A stretch of 64,000 nt of DNA, taken from the NCBI RefSeq assembly GCF_042431545.1, contig NZ_JBHLYX010000013.1, one strand, 5' to 3'. The translations under genes were made by a program, and so were the position numbers. Shown in pieces: positions 44,140 through 53,695 of this stretch (position 1 is its first letter; each line of letters starts with the position of its first letter). The notes below the pieces were generated by a model. That model was not told where the DNA came from, searched no databases, and saw nothing but the letters and a program-made list of their open reading frames with translations. This stretch comes from Pseudoalteromonas xiamenensis (lineage in GTDB: Bacteria > Pseudomonadota > Gammaproteobacteria > Enterobacterales > Alteromonadaceae).

Positions 44140-44763
44140 ATGGACTACTTACTGGCAATAACACTCTTTGCTTTCGCCTCTTCAGTCACTCCGGGGCCCA
44201 ACAACATTCTAGTTATGTCTTCAGGTGTCAATTTTGGTATGTGGCGAAGTGTGCCTCTGCTCTGTGGTATCTGCGTTGGTTTTGCTTTCATGGTGGTCTT
44301 AGTTGGCCTTGGGTTTTCCCAAGTGTTTGAGCGTTTTCCAGAGTTTCATGTATGGCTCAAAGTAGCAGGCGTCCTGTATCTGTTGTACTTAGCGTGGTTA
44401 ATTGGAACGTCAAATAGCACGTTAGAGATTAAAGCGCAGGGCAAACCACTCACCTTTACCAATGGGGCATTGTTCCAATGGGTCAACGCTAAAGCATGGG
44501 TTGTTGCAACAGGGGCGATCGCTACCTTTACGGATTCTGGGAACGAAGCAGGGTTAGGCTACCTAATTATTGGGCTTGTGTATTTGTTCGTGGCTTTTCC
44601 AAGTGTGGGAATATGGCTTTGGTTTGGTTCTTTTTTAAGTCGTTTTTTACATACAACGCGTAATCATCGACGATTCAACTATGTCATGGCAAGCTTGTTG
44701 GCCTTGTCCATTTTACCCGTGCTTAACGAGCTATTTTTGGTGTTATTGAATACATCAAACTAA
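44140..44763 (+). CDS. LysE/RhtB-family amino-acid exporter
   Basis: 207 residues, about five to six membrane helices. The N-terminal ASSVTPGPNNILVMSSGVNF contains the TPGPN signature, and GALFQWVNAKAWVVATGAI the second conserved block. Members export amino acids or homoserine lactones; the substrate is not predictable. Confidence 0.92.
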   Translation: MDYLLAITLFAFASSVTPGPNNILVMSSGVNFGMWRSVPLLCGICVGFAFMVVLVGLGFSQVFERFPEFHVWLKVAGVLYLLYLAWLIGTSNSTLEIKAQGKPLTFTNGALFQWVNAKAWVVATGAIATFTDSGNEAGLGYLIIGLVYLFVAFPSVGIWLWFGSFLSRFLHTTRNHRRFNYVMASLLALSILPVLNELFLVLLNTSN

Positions 44764-44843
44764 GCCTTTCTTGTGACAAAAGAATTGCTTTGATAGCTCA
44801 AGCACTTATACCATATGGGCATCCACAAAAATAAGAGTCATGT

Positions 44844-45764
44844 ATGAACCGAGTATTGCAATTGTTCCCTATCTGGGCGCTCGCTTTTTCTGCGATTGCC
44901 TTTTTTAAGCCGGAACTTTTCACTGGCTTAAAAACACTTATCGTGCCGCTTCTAACGGTGATTATGCTTACTATGGGTCTCACACTTACCCCTAGCGATT
45001 TTTTGCGCATAAAAGACAGCAAAAAGGCAGTATTAGCCGGTGTTGTGCTCCAATTTACGATCATGCCAGCGGTTGCGTTTTTCGTCTCCAACGTGTTTCA
45101 ACTCGACGATGCTTTACTCATAGGCATGGTACTCGTGGGGGCTGTTGCAGGTGGTACGGCAAGTAATGTGCTGTGTTATTTGGCTAAGGGTGACGTTGCA
45201 TTGTCGATTACAATGACGGCAATTAGTACATTTCTTGGTGTTGCCTTAACGCCGCTGCTGATTGAATTGTTGGTTGGTCAAATCGTTGATATTCCAACGT
45301 CGAGCATGATCCTCAGTTTGTTTAAAATTGTGTTGCTTCCCGTCGCATTTGGAATAGTGCTCAACCACTTTTTTAAAGCCACAATGGCGAAGATTGCAGA
45401 TGTGCTTCCGATTTTCTCTATGGCGTCCATTGTGTTTATCATCGCGATTATTGTGGCGCTTAATGCAAACAAACTGCACAGTGTCGGCATAATCATGCTG
45501 GCGGCTGTTATCGTTCACAACGGAAGTGGTCTACTATTGGGGTATCTTGCAGGAAAGGCACTCGGGTTTGAGCCAAAAATTTGTAAGACAATTGCACTGG
45601 AAGTGGGGATGCAAAACTCTGGGCTCGCAGTTGCGTTGGCGATGAAGTTTTTCACGCCCACGGCCGCGATTGCGGGGACGATTTTCTCGATTTGGCACAA
45701 TGTCAGTGGTTCAATATTAGCGAGCTATTGGCAAAGACAAAGTAACACTGAAAAACAACAATAA
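44844..45764 (+). CDS. Bile acid:sodium symporter (BASS) family transporter
   Basis: 306 residues with about ten membrane helices; VIMLTMGLTLTPSDFLRIKD, GAVAGGTASNVLCYLAKGDV and LEVGMQNSGLAVALAMKFF are BASS hallmarks, including the crossover residues that bind Na+. Bacterial substrates range over organic anions such as pantoate. It lies 80 nt downstream of the LysE gene on the same strand. Confidence 0.92.
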   Translation: MNRVLQLFPIWALAFSAIAFFKPELFTGLKTLIVPLLTVIMLTMGLTLTPSDFLRIKDSKKAVLAGVVLQFTIMPAVAFFVSNVFQLDDALLIGMVLVGAVAGGTASNVLCYLAKGDVALSITMTAISTFLGVALTPLLIELLVGQIVDIPTSSMILSLFKIVLLPVAFGIVLNHFFKATMAKIADVLPIFSMASIVFIIAIIVALNANKLHSVGIIMLAAVIVHNGSGLLLGYLAGKALGFEPKICKTIALEVGMQNSGLAVALAMKFFTPTAAIAGTIFSIWHNVSGSILASYWQRQSNTEKQQ

Positions 45765-45831
45765 TAACGCGGAATTGCACCGAATATCTGAATAGGTTTA
45801 AGGGTAATTCTTGGATGGGAAGGAAATCCTC

Positions 45832-46590
45832 ATGAGAATAGGTTCTACACGTCGATTTATTATCTACTTGGCTTTGCTGACTTGCGCGTTAGTGGGGCTG
45901 TGGTTCAGCATAGGGCACTTTCATCAGCCGACAACAAACCTCAGTGACGCACAGGCGCCAATATATTACGGAATAGACGTATCCCACTACCAAGGCGACT
46001 TAATCGTTGACTTACCTAAACACACTGGACTTCACTTTATTATTGCGAAAGCAACCAATGGCGCAAAAGGCGTGGACGCCAAATTTGCTGAAAATTGGTC
46101 GGCAATCAAGGCGCACGGACGAATTCGCGGCGCTTACCATTTCTACATCGCGGGAGAATCGCCACAAGCACAAGCAATGCATTTTATTAATACGGTAGGC
46201 CAATGGACTGACTCAGACATCACGCCTATTGTAGATGTAGAACAATACAGCGTTTCTCACGATAAGTCGGTTTCTCAGCTTCATGAGGATTTATTGAGTT
46301 TTCTGGATTACGTCGAAAGTAATACCGGTCGATTGCCGATGATTTACAGTAACACTAAATTCGCTCAAATGTGGCTGAATAATTCCGAATTTGGTCGCTA
46401 TCCTTTGTGGTTAGCGGATTATACTAAGGCTAAAAAGCCAGTAGTGCCTGAAGTATGGCAACATCAAGGGTTGTTTATTTGGCAACGCTCAGACACCTAC
46501 AAATTGGAATCCACAGAAGTGGATTATGACGTGTTTCGTGGCGAGCTATCGCAATTAAGTGGTTTTAATCATAAATTGCGCCAGCAGTAG
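45832..46590 (+). CDS. GH25-family lysozyme, membrane-anchored or exported
   Basis: About 252 residues. An N-terminal hydrophobic segment (FIIYLALLTCALVGLWFSIG) is followed by a GH25 muramidase domain: YGIDVSHYQGD (first catalytic Asp), FIIAKATNG, GRIRGAYHFY, ITPIVDVEQY with acidic catalytic residues, and PLWLADYT. Expected to cleave peptidoglycan; small GH25 enzymes of this type are common near the envelope and do not need a prophage context. AAGGAAATC precedes the ATG at 45832. Confidence 0.9.
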   Translation: MRIGSTRRFIIYLALLTCALVGLWFSIGHFHQPTTNLSDAQAPIYYGIDVSHYQGDLIVDLPKHTGLHFIIAKATNGAKGVDAKFAENWSAIKAHGRIRGAYHFYIAGESPQAQAMHFINTVGQWTDSDITPIVDVEQYSVSHDKSVSQLHEDLLSFLDYVESNTGRLPMIYSNTKFAQMWLNNSEFGRYPLWLADYTKAKKPVVPEVWQHQGLFIWQRSDTYKLESTEVDYDVFRGELSQLSGFNHKLRQQ

Positions 46591-46679
46591 GCATTAAGGC
46601 TACTCAGCGCAAAATAACATAAGAGTCATAGAAATAATGTAGCGTTATCCATGCTATAAATTGTCTTTGAGGGAGTTAC

Positions 46680-47636
46680 ATGAAAAAGCTATTCGTTTCT
46701 TTGTATTGTCTGGGGTTGTCGCTTAATGCAGTTGCAAAGTCAGAACCGATAAATTTCTTAGTCTTTGGTGACATGCCATATTCATCAAAAGAAGCTGAAT
46801 GGTTACAAAAAGATGGAAAGTTAGCTAAAGCCGCTGAAGCTGCACAGCACGATTTTTACGTCCATGTTGGTGATATGAAAGCGAGCATTCAATCGTGTAC
46901 GGATATGCTACTAAAAGAAAATTATGCGCTTATTAGCCATGTAAGTGATAAGCCATTTGTTTATACGCCGGGTGACAATGATTGGACTGACTGTGATCGT
47001 TCATCACTGTTAGACCCTAAAGATGAATTAGAACGCCTTGCTTTTATTCGCGCTGAGTTTACAAAAAGCACACCGGCGTTGCCAAAATTTAAACGCCAAG
47101 AAAGCATAAAAGAAAATCAAAGCTGGAATATTGATGGCGTGCAGTTTTTAACGATCCACGCGGTTGCAACGAATAACGGTAGACGCCAAATTAAAATGTC
47201 GGATGAAGCCAAAGCCTATCAAGAAGTCGACGCGCGAGACCAACATAATTTTGAGTGGCTAGAGCAAAACCTACCGAAAAAAGGGCATAAAGCCGCCGTA
47301 GTCTTTACTCAAGCTGATCTCTTTGTCGAAGCAAAACATAAAGGCCAATGTACAACCGATAACCCTAAAAAATGCGATGGCCTTGAGGTGTATCGTGACA
47401 AATTGGATGGGCTTGCAAAGCAACTTGATTACCCGCTATTACTTGTTCATGGCGACACGCCAGACTTTTGTTTTTCCGAGCGTAAATCCGGGCTTTGGCA
47501 CCTCAATGCTCCTGGTGATGTAAAGGTTATCGATATAGCGCAAGTGGAGATAAACCCAGATGCTGAAAAGCCATTTGCTGTGAAGGCACTGCTTGGCTCT
47601 TCGTTCAAAGCATGCCCCAAAGTATCTAAAGATTAA
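46680..47636 (+). CDS. Exported metallophosphoesterase-like protein
   Basis: 318 residues with a signal peptide (MKKLFVSLYCLGLSLNAVAK). Calcineurin-like motifs: FLVFGDMPYS (first Asp), YVHVGDMKA (second metal site), YTPGDNDWTDC in place of GDNHE, and LLVHGDTPDF with a late His. The substitution of the GNHE motif by GDNDW is usual for this marine subfamily. Substrate unknown. Confidence 0.82.
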   Translation: MKKLFVSLYCLGLSLNAVAKSEPINFLVFGDMPYSSKEAEWLQKDGKLAKAAEAAQHDFYVHVGDMKASIQSCTDMLLKENYALISHVSDKPFVYTPGDNDWTDCDRSSLLDPKDELERLAFIRAEFTKSTPALPKFKRQESIKENQSWNIDGVQFLTIHAVATNNGRRQIKMSDEAKAYQEVDARDQHNFEWLEQNLPKKGHKAAVVFTQADLFVEAKHKGQCTTDNPKKCDGLEVYRDKLDGLAKQLDYPLLLVHGDTPDFCFSERKSGLWHLNAPGDVKVIDIAQVEINPDAEKPFAVKALLGSSFKACPKVSKD

Positions 47637-47811
47637 CGTAGTGCTCAGGTGGATAAGGTTCAGATAAACCTTACACGATTTTTTGAGGTAAATGTCAAGG
47701 CTGGCATGAATACCTTTCGAGGATTGCGCGGTCTTATTGTCTACTCATTTGTTTAAGACAAAAGGTGAGCTCGCAAGCGAGTTATCACTTAGCTAATGTG
47801 AAGGAGATTTC

Positions 47812-48672
47812 ATGTCAACGACGTACAATCCACCCAAAGTCTGGACTTGGGACGATGAAAATGGGGGTCAGTGGGCCAGTATCAATCGTCCAACTTCTGG
47901 CGCACGTTTTGAACGCGAGTTGTCAAAAGGTGAGCATGCGCTTCAACTGTATTCTCTTGCAACGCCTAATGGGCAGAAAGTAACTATCCTTTTGGAAGAG
48001 TTGCTGTTGGCGGGAGTAAAGGAAGCTGATTACGATGCCTATGCGATTAGCATTAGTGACAGTGATCAGTTTTCATCAGGTTTTGTTGCAGTAAACCCGA
48101 ATTCTAAAATCCCAGCGCTTATGGATTACAGTGAGGATGAACCTGTTCGAGTGTTCGAATCAGGCCATATTCTTTTGTATCTTGCCGAGAAGTTTGGGCA
48201 TTTCTTGCCTTCGAACCACGCAGAAAAAACAGAAGTACTGAACTGGTTGTTTTGGTTACAGGGGTCTGCGCCCTATTTAGGTGGCGGTTTTGGTCACTTT
48301 TATGCGTACGCTCCTGAAAAGTTCGAATACCCTATTAATCGTTTCACCATGGAAACTAAGCGCCAGCTGGATCTGCTTGATAAGCAGCTGGAAGGAAAAA
48401 CCTATATTGTAGGAGACGAGTATACTATCGCCGACATCGCTATTTGGCCTTGGTACGGTAATGTTGTGCTTGGACTTGCGTATAACGCAGCAGAATTTTT
48501 GGATGTAGAAAGTTATCCAAATGTGATGCGCTGGGCAAAACTCATCGCAAAACGTCCTGGTGTCGAACGTGGCCGGATTGTTAATCGTACTTGGGGTGAG
48601 GAATGGGAGATGTTAGCTGACCGTCACAGTGCAAGTGACATCGATTCTGTCCTTGCAAAAGTACCGAAATAG
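47812..48672 (+). CDS. yghU: Glutathione transferase-like disulfide-bond oxidoreductase YghU
   Basis: 286 residues with the YghU-type N-terminal extension (NPPKVWTWDDENGGQW), thioredoxin-like domain (LYSLATPNGQKVTILLEELL, NPNSKIPALMD) and helical C-terminal domain (DEYTIADIAIWPWYGNVV). YghU/Ure2p-like enzymes bind two glutathiones and reduce organic peroxides and disulfides. AAGGAG lies 6 nt before the ATG. Confidence 0.93.
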   Translation: MSTTYNPPKVWTWDDENGGQWASINRPTSGARFERELSKGEHALQLYSLATPNGQKVTILLEELLLAGVKEADYDAYAISISDSDQFSSGFVAVNPNSKIPALMDYSEDEPVRVFESGHILLYLAEKFGHFLPSNHAEKTEVLNWLFWLQGSAPYLGGGFGHFYAYAPEKFEYPINRFTMETKRQLDLLDKQLEGKTYIVGDEYTIADIAIWPWYGNVVLGLAYNAAEFLDVESYPNVMRWAKLIAKRPGVERGRIVNRTWGEEWEMLADRHSASDIDSVLAKVPK

Positions 48673-48766
48673 TATCGTCCTTAGGTGGGAGTCGACATTG
48701 ATGCCCACCTCCGCTTAAATTCTAAGTTCCATTTGGCTTATTAAAACGAACAGGCGATTGGACTCA

Positions 48767-49270
48767 ATGAATCACTCTAGAACCAATGTAGAACCCATTC
48801 TCGTAAGCGCTTGTCTTATGGGGCAACCCGTGCGTTACAACGCCAGTTGCGTGCGAAATGATATCGATGCCATGACATGGCTACATACACATTTTGAATT
48901 GAAAACCTTTTGTCCTGAAGTCGCAGCAGGAATGAGTATACCGAGAGCGCCCGCAGAAATTGACCACGGTACTGGTGCTGAAGTGTTAGATGGTTTGAAA
49001 CAAGTGAAAGAAAATACGGGGCAGTGCGTGACAGACCAATTTGTTGCGGCAGCGCATTTGACTTTGGCCTTCTGTCAGCAACACAACATACGTATTGCTA
49101 TCTTAACGGCATTTAGCCCATCGTGCGCTAACAGTCGCATTTACGATGGTAGCTTTTCAGGTAAATCAACGGACGGAAGGGGCGTTACGGCGGAGCTACT
49201 AAGTCGAAATGGCATTAAAGTTTATAATCAGAATGAGCTGGATGATTTGCGGCATTTTGTGAATGCCTAA
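48767..49270 (+). CDS. DUF523 (YbbK-like) domain protein
   Basis: 167 residues. VSACLMGQPVRYNAS and FCPEVAAGMSIPRAPAEI plus AFSPSCANSRIYDGSFSG are the three conserved Cys-containing blocks of DUF523, thought to bind a metal or Fe-S centre. All four cysteines are present. The ATG at 48767 is preferred over a TTG at 48758. Confidence 0.9.
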   Translation: MNHSRTNVEPILVSACLMGQPVRYNASCVRNDIDAMTWLHTHFELKTFCPEVAAGMSIPRAPAEIDHGTGAEVLDGLKQVKENTGQCVTDQFVAAAHLTLAFCQQHNIRIAILTAFSPSCANSRIYDGSFSGKSTDGRGVTAELLSRNGIKVYNQNELDDLRHFVNA

Positions 49271-49300
49271 ACCGATGACGATTTTAAAAATGTAAAAAGT

Positions 49301-49329
49301 ATTGAGGAGCACAAGATGTGCACCTCAAT
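49301..49329. terminator. Bidirectional terminator between the DUF523 gene and hmp
   Basis: ATTGAGGAGCAC/GTGCACCTCAAT stem (one A-A mismatch) with a 5-nt loop. On the minus strand it is followed by ACTTTTTACATTTTT, serving hmp. Confidence 0.75.
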
Positions 49330-49338
49330 CTATTTGAG

Positions 49339-50505
49339 TTAAGCGGCTAAGTCGCTGTGAGGCCCAAATAACTCATAATGGATCTGGCTTTGCGACACGC
49401 CAAGCGCAGTGAGCTGCTTATAAATCGCTTTCATAAAGCCTATCGGACCACACAAGTAGAATTCGCCATCCTTGATGGGCAAATTAGTCACGTCATGCAA
49501 GTTCATAAATCCAGTAAACGTTGCATAATCAGACTGCTCTTCATACCAGTGAATCTCATCGACTAAGGCTGTTTTTTGAGAAACCCCATTTAACCACTCT
49601 TTAAAACTGTGCATCGCTTCGTTTTGGCAAGCGTGTAAAAAGTGACATGGTGTTGAGCTCTCCATTTCGACGAGATGACCTAACATCGCAACCATTGGGG
49701 TAATACCGACCCCGGCACTGATAAACACCTTCGGGTTGCTGGACGTTTTTAATGTGAAATCTCCTGAAGGAGGCGTTAAATCAATCAGCGCACCAATACT
49801 CGCCTTGTGCAAGAAGCCGGAAACCACACCATCCTGTTTAACTGAAATGCGATATTGTCCATCGAAAATTCCGGTGATCGAATAGTGGCGCATTTGACGG
49901 TAAGCTTGATCGTCTGGCTGCACTTGCACGGTTAGGTACTGACCAGGCGTAAAGCCAACGATTGGACCGCCATTGGTCGGCGCCAAATAGAAACTTTTCA
50001 CCTGTTCAGATTCTTGCTCAATGCGCGTAATTTGAAATTGGCGAGTGCCATCCCAGCCACCCACTGCGGCAGCATTTTGAGCGTATAGACCGGTTTCTTC
50101 CGTGATCAGTAAATCCGCAATAGCCAAATACGCCGCGGTCCAAGCGGCTTCAATGTCTTTTGTAAAATCCTCAGGAAAGAGTTCTTGTAAGGTAGCAATC
50201 AGATGTGTGCCGACGATTGGGTAGTGTTCAGGTTTAATCGTCAATGCAACGTGCTTTTGGGCAATCTGCTTTTTCAATGTGTCGAGCTTTTCAGGTTCAC
50301 CAAGAAATGTCGCAAAGCGCGCAATCGCAGAAAACAGCGCAAACGGTTGTTTACCACTTTGTTGGTTACTCAAGTTGAAATAATGTTTCACTTCAGGGTT
50401 GTGTTCGAACAAGCGCGCGTAAAAATGCTCGGTAACGCCTACACCTACATTTGCAACCAAGGGTAAAGACTGTTCAATTAGCGCAAACTGCTGTTCTGAT
50501 AACAT
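49339..50505 (-). CDS. hmp: Flavohaemoglobin / nitric oxide dioxygenase
   Basis: 388 residues. Globin domain (1-140) with the proximal His in QKHVALTIKPEHYP and distal Tyr/Gln region near FNLSNQQ; FAD-binding barrel with RHYSITG; NAD(P)H domain with SAGVGITPMVAMLGHL and FYLCGPIGFMKA. Full length for Hmp, which oxidises NO to nitrate using O2 and NAD(P)H. Last gene of orf74-nnrS-hmp, divergent from norR, so NO-induced through NorR is expected. Confidence 0.96.
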   Translation of the reverse strand: MLSEQQFALIEQSLPLVANVGVGVTEHFYARLFEHNPEVKHYFNLSNQQSGKQPFALFSAIARFATFLGEPEKLDTLKKQIAQKHVALTIKPEHYPIVGTHLIATLQELFPEDFTKDIEAAWTAAYLAIADLLITEETGLYAQNAAAVGGWDGTRQFQITRIEQESEQVKSFYLAPTNGGPIVGFTPGQYLTVQVQPDDQAYRQMRHYSITGIFDGQYRISVKQDGVVSGFLHKASIGALIDLTPPSGDFTLKTSSNPKVFISAGVGITPMVAMLGHLVEMESSTPCHFLHACQNEAMHSFKEWLNGVSQKTALVDEIHWYEEQSDYATFTGFMNLHDVTNLPIKDGEFYLCGPIGFMKAIYKQLTALGVSQSQIHYELFGPHSDLAA

Positions 50506-50526
50506 ATAAACTCCAGAAAAATATAA

Positions 50527-51744
50527 TTAACCACGACGCCCATCAATGCGAGGACGAGTAAGAATTGGGAAATAAACCCAGACAAAACAAATAAATGAAC
50601 TGACCCACAGCGTGCCACTGATGAGCCAAGCAACATGAGGGGAAATAAAAAGCGGTCCAAATGCGCGGATCACTGCGGCAACTAAGCAAACCGCAAACGC
50701 GAGATTGATAAGCCAATGAGGCTTCAATGGTCTTGATGTATGACCTAAAGAGACTCTTGCCATCATGGCAAGGATCATCAGCCCAATACCGCCAACTGTG
50801 ATGAGATGCAGCGCATCTTTGCCATGCGGCAATATAAAAATAAACGTTAAGGCAAACCAAAGTAGGCCAAAGCCTGTGGCAAGATAAGCTGCGTGCAAAG
50901 ACCAAAGCAGAGGAACGTTAAACACACCAACGTTAAACCATTTTATTGCCCGAAAAAGGTGTAGCAGCGCTGCAACTAAAATCAAATAACCCGGATTCAA
51001 TGGGCCTGAAAACACATTGGCTGTCACAAAACCAACCAAACCAATCGTAGAAGCGACCAATAACAACTTATCTACTTTTGGTGTTCTGACTTGGTCTTGC
51101 AAAGACAAGCCTCGAGCCGTAAAAAAAGGTATGACACGACCACCGATAAGCCCGATTAGTAGGGTAAACATCAATACCGCGATTTGAGTAAACGTGGCGG
51201 CAAGTGAATATGCGCCAAATGCAATTAACAGTAAGAAACTGATATTTGCGATACAAACTCCACTGAGTACATAAATGAAAATGTAGTTATTTTTCGAGTT
51301 AGTAGAAAGCAATACTAAACTAAAGTGACAAATGGCAAACAACCAAAAGGCACTTTGACCCGCGAGCGCCATCAGAATAGGATCAGGACTGACGAGCAGT
51401 AAAATACGGGTGACAACCCAAATACACGTGAGCAAACAAAGCGGCAGACCGTTTAATGTCGTTGCTCCAGTCCAGTTCTGAGAAGCGGTGAGCAGAAAAC
51501 CGACCGCAACCACACCTGCAAACCCAAAAATCATTTCATGAGCGTGCCACAAAGTCGCAGGAAATGCGGCTTGCCATGCAAAGTGTCCTGATAAGATGAG
51601 CAGCCAAACCAACATACTACAGGCAGCCCACAGACCACCCGCAAGAAATAGACTTCGAAAACCCAAATTAAAAACAGGCCAACGATGAACATGAAACCAA
51701 GGTGCATTTGTGTCGATGGGTTCAACTAAATTAATCGGGCGCAT
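50527..51744 (-). CDS. nnrS: NnrS family haem- and copper-containing membrane protein
   Basis: 405 residues with about twelve membrane helices. FPATLWHAHEMIFGFAGVV, VGFLLTASQNWTG and GRVIPFFTARGLS are hallmark NnrS blocks carrying His ligands. NnrS relieves nitrosative stress, probably by limiting dinitrosyl-iron formation. The ATG at 51744 follows GGAGGTACG and overlaps the stop of the small upstream gene (TAATG); an earlier start at 51777 is less likely. Confidence 0.95.
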   Translation of the reverse strand: MRPINLVEPIDTNAPWFHVHRWPVFNLGFRSLFLAGGLWAACSMLVWLLILSGHFAWQAAFPATLWHAHEMIFGFAGVVAVGFLLTASQNWTGATTLNGLPLCLLTCIWVVTRILLLVSPDPILMALAGQSAFWLFAICHFSLVLLSTNSKNNYIFIYVLSGVCIANISFLLLIAFGAYSLAATFTQIAVLMFTLLIGLIGGRVIPFFTARGLSLQDQVRTPKVDKLLLVASTIGLVGFVTANVFSGPLNPGYLILVAALLHLFRAIKWFNVGVFNVPLLWSLHAAYLATGFGLLWFALTFIFILPHGKDALHLITVGGIGLMILAMMARVSLGHTSRPLKPHWLINLAFAVCLVAAVIRAFGPLFISPHVAWLISGTLWVSSFICFVWVYFPILTRPRIDGRRG

Positions 51745-51968
51745 TAACGTACCTCCAAACCGAGTTGATACTGGCAAACGCAGCGCACGACGTAACTGAT
51801 TTTAATGAGTGCAGCGACGATTATCGTAGCAATGTGTGCTGCGATCTGTGATTGCATGGAAAGGAAATTTGCCAGCGGATAGGACAACATCACCGTGATA
51901 CAAAACAGCAAAGTGAAAACAAAAAGGCACAGATTTGCAAAAGTTAATAGCGAATTGGGTAATTGCAT
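51744..51968 (-). CDS. Small two-helix membrane protein ahead of nnrS
   Basis: 74 residues with two hydrophobic helices (LTFANLCLFVFTLLFCITVM and IAAHIATIIVAALIKISYVV). Its position in an NO-responsive operon, downstream of a sigma-54 promoter and translationally coupled to nnrS, suggests a role in the NO response. An AGGTGAC ribosome site precedes the ATG. I do not recognise a named family. Confidence 0.72.
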   Translation of the reverse strand: MQLPNSLLTFANLCLFVFTLLFCITVMLSYPLANFLSMQSQIAAHIATIIVAALIKISYVVRCVCQYQLGLEVR

Positions 51969-52006
51969 AAGTCACCTAAACACAACGATTGATTGATTAG
52001 GTATTA

Positions 52007-52022
52007 GCGAAAGGCGTGCCAA
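52007..52022 (-). promoter_or_regulatory. Sigma-54 (-24/-12) promoter of the NO-detoxification operon
   Basis: Minus-strand TTGGCACGCCTTTCGC has a perfect TTGGCACG -24 block and a TCGC -12 block with exact spacing, 39 nt ahead of the first start codon. The best sigma-54 match in the window. Confidence 0.75.
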
Positions 52023-52074
52023 GAAATAAATCATTAAATAACAATGTGTTAAATAATTCATATTTGATAAAAGT

Positions 52075-52085
52075 GTCAATATGAC
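52075..52085. promoter_or_regulatory. NorR operator
   Basis: GTCAATATGAC, a palindrome of the form GT-N7-AC as recognised by NorR, about 55 bp upstream of the -24 element of the nnrS-hmp promoter and 30 bp ahead of norR. Confidence 0.65.
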
Positions 52086-52114
52086 CTATTATTTGATGGG
52101 TTAAAATTATATAA

Positions 52115-53695
52115 ATGAGTCAAAATGACATGAATCAAGCGCAGCTATCTCGATTACTGACATTCAGTTTGGAAATACATCAACATGTTGCACGTTTATC
52201 TAATCGTGATCAGGTTGAACACAATCTCAATGAATTTGGGGAAGTGGTATTGAAATCATTATTCAGTGTGCTCGATGCCGATGCTTTGGCAATATTGTTG
52301 TTTGACCACGGAAAACTCTCACCCATAGCTGTGCATGGTCTACTGCCTGAATGCTTGGGAAGACGTTTTCTAATTAGCGAACATCCACGACTAGAAACGA
52401 TTTTAAACGCGGATCACGTGGTTCGATTTGACCATGAAAGTACGCTTCCAGATCCCTATGATGGTTTATTGTTGGCCAGTCACGGTGATATTCCTGTTCA
52501 TGCTTGCATGGGGATAGCGCTTAAACAACAAGACAAAGTGTTGGGTGTGGTGACCTTTGATAGTTTAGACCCCAGCGCGTTTGAGCATTACCCAGACAGC
52601 ATGCTCGACATGATCAACGCCACGATTAGCAATGCGCTTAGCACCGTGCTCAATCATGTGCAATTAGCGACGAGTGCAAAACATCAAAGCGCGGTAGTGC
52701 ATGCAATGACACAAGCCAGTCATGCGATTATTGGCGAACACCCTCTTATGCAAAAGTTAAAACAAGAAATCCGGCTGGTGGCAAGTTCAGATCTGAGCGT
52801 TTTAATTACTGGTGAAACAGGCACAGGTAAAGAGCTTGTCGCTCGGCACATTCACCAACAATCCAATCGTGCAGATAATCCCTATGTACAAGTTAACTGC
52901 GCATCGTTACCTGAAGGGCTTGCAGAGAGTGAGTTTTTTGGTCATCGAAAAGGGGCGTTTACAGGCGCAGATAAGCACCGAGAAGGTAAGTTTCTCTTAG
53001 CGGATGGAGGAACCATCTTTTTAGATGAAATTGGCGAACTGCCCTTGTCTTTGCAAAGTAAGTTATTAAGGGTACTTCAAAGTGGTGAAATTCAACCTGT
53101 CGGGGCGGATGACACACACGTTGTGAATGTGCGAATAGTCGCTGCAACGAATCGTGATCTACAACAAGAAGTCGCGGAAGGTCGCTTTCGTGCTGATTTA
53201 TATCATCGTTTGAGTGTTTACCCTATTCAAGTGCCGCCACTTCGCACTCGCATGAGCGATGTTACGTTACTGTGTGGATTTTTCCTCGAACAATTGAGGA
53301 AAAAACTCAATGTTGAGCAATTAGTGATTACGTCGCCCTTAATGTCACGCTTAGAAAGTTATGATTGGCCGGGAAATGTGCGCGAACTCGAACATATTTT
53401 AAGCCGAACCGCACTCAAAGCTAAGCATGATGAATGGCAAAGCCGCATGGTCAAACTGTCACCTGCGCATTGTGAGCTTGGTACACAATCAGATTCGACA
53501 ACGACATTGACGCCGACCCAAACGAATTTACCGCTTAAATCGGCAACGGATGATTTCCAGCGAGCGCTTATTACAAGCACATTGACACAAGCCGCGTTTA
53601 ATTGGGCACAAGCGGCGCGGTTACTGGATGTCGATAGAGCAAACCTTGTACGCTTAGCTAAACGGTTAAATATCTCGGTGAAGAAATCACTTTAA
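52115..53695 (+). CDS. norR: Nitric-oxide-sensing sigma-54 activator NorR
   Basis: 526 residues: N-terminal GAF domain (about 1-180) whose iron centre binds NO, AAA+ domain (about 210-435; GETGTGKE, GAFTGA, IFLDEIGELP) and Fis-type HTH (NWAQAARLLDVDRANLVRLA). Length and order match NorR. Divergent from orf74-nnrS-hmp, with both a -24/-12 promoter and a GT-N7-AC site between, so it should activate that operon when NO accumulates. Confidence 0.93.
   Translation: MSQNDMNQAQLSRLLTFSLEIHQHVARLSNRDQVEHNLNEFGEVVLKSLFSVLDADALAILLFDHGKLSPIAVHGLLPECLGRRFLISEHPRLETILNADHVVRFDHESTLPDPYDGLLLASHGDIPVHACMGIALKQQDKVLGVVTFDSLDPSAFEHYPDSMLDMINATISNALSTVLNHVQLATSAKHQSAVVHAMTQASHAIIGEHPLMQKLKQEIRLVASSDLSVLITGETGTGKELVARHIHQQSNRADNPYVQVNCASLPEGLAESEFFGHRKGAFTGADKHREGKFLLADGGTIFLDEIGELPLSLQSKLLRVLQSGEIQPVGADDTHVVNVRIVAATNRDLQQEVAEGRFRADLYHRLSVYPIQVPPLRTRMSDVTLLCGFFLEQLRKKLNVEQLVITSPLMSRLESYDWPGNVRELEHILSRTALKAKHDEWQSRMVKLSPAHCELGTQSDSTTTLTPTQTNLPLKSATDDFQRALITSTLTQAAFNWAQAARLLDVDRANLVRLAKRLNISVKKSL

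Noticed and set aside
45832..46590. GH25 lysozyme as a sign of a prophage
   Set aside because: No holin, tail, capsid or integrase genes surround it; it has its own membrane anchor.
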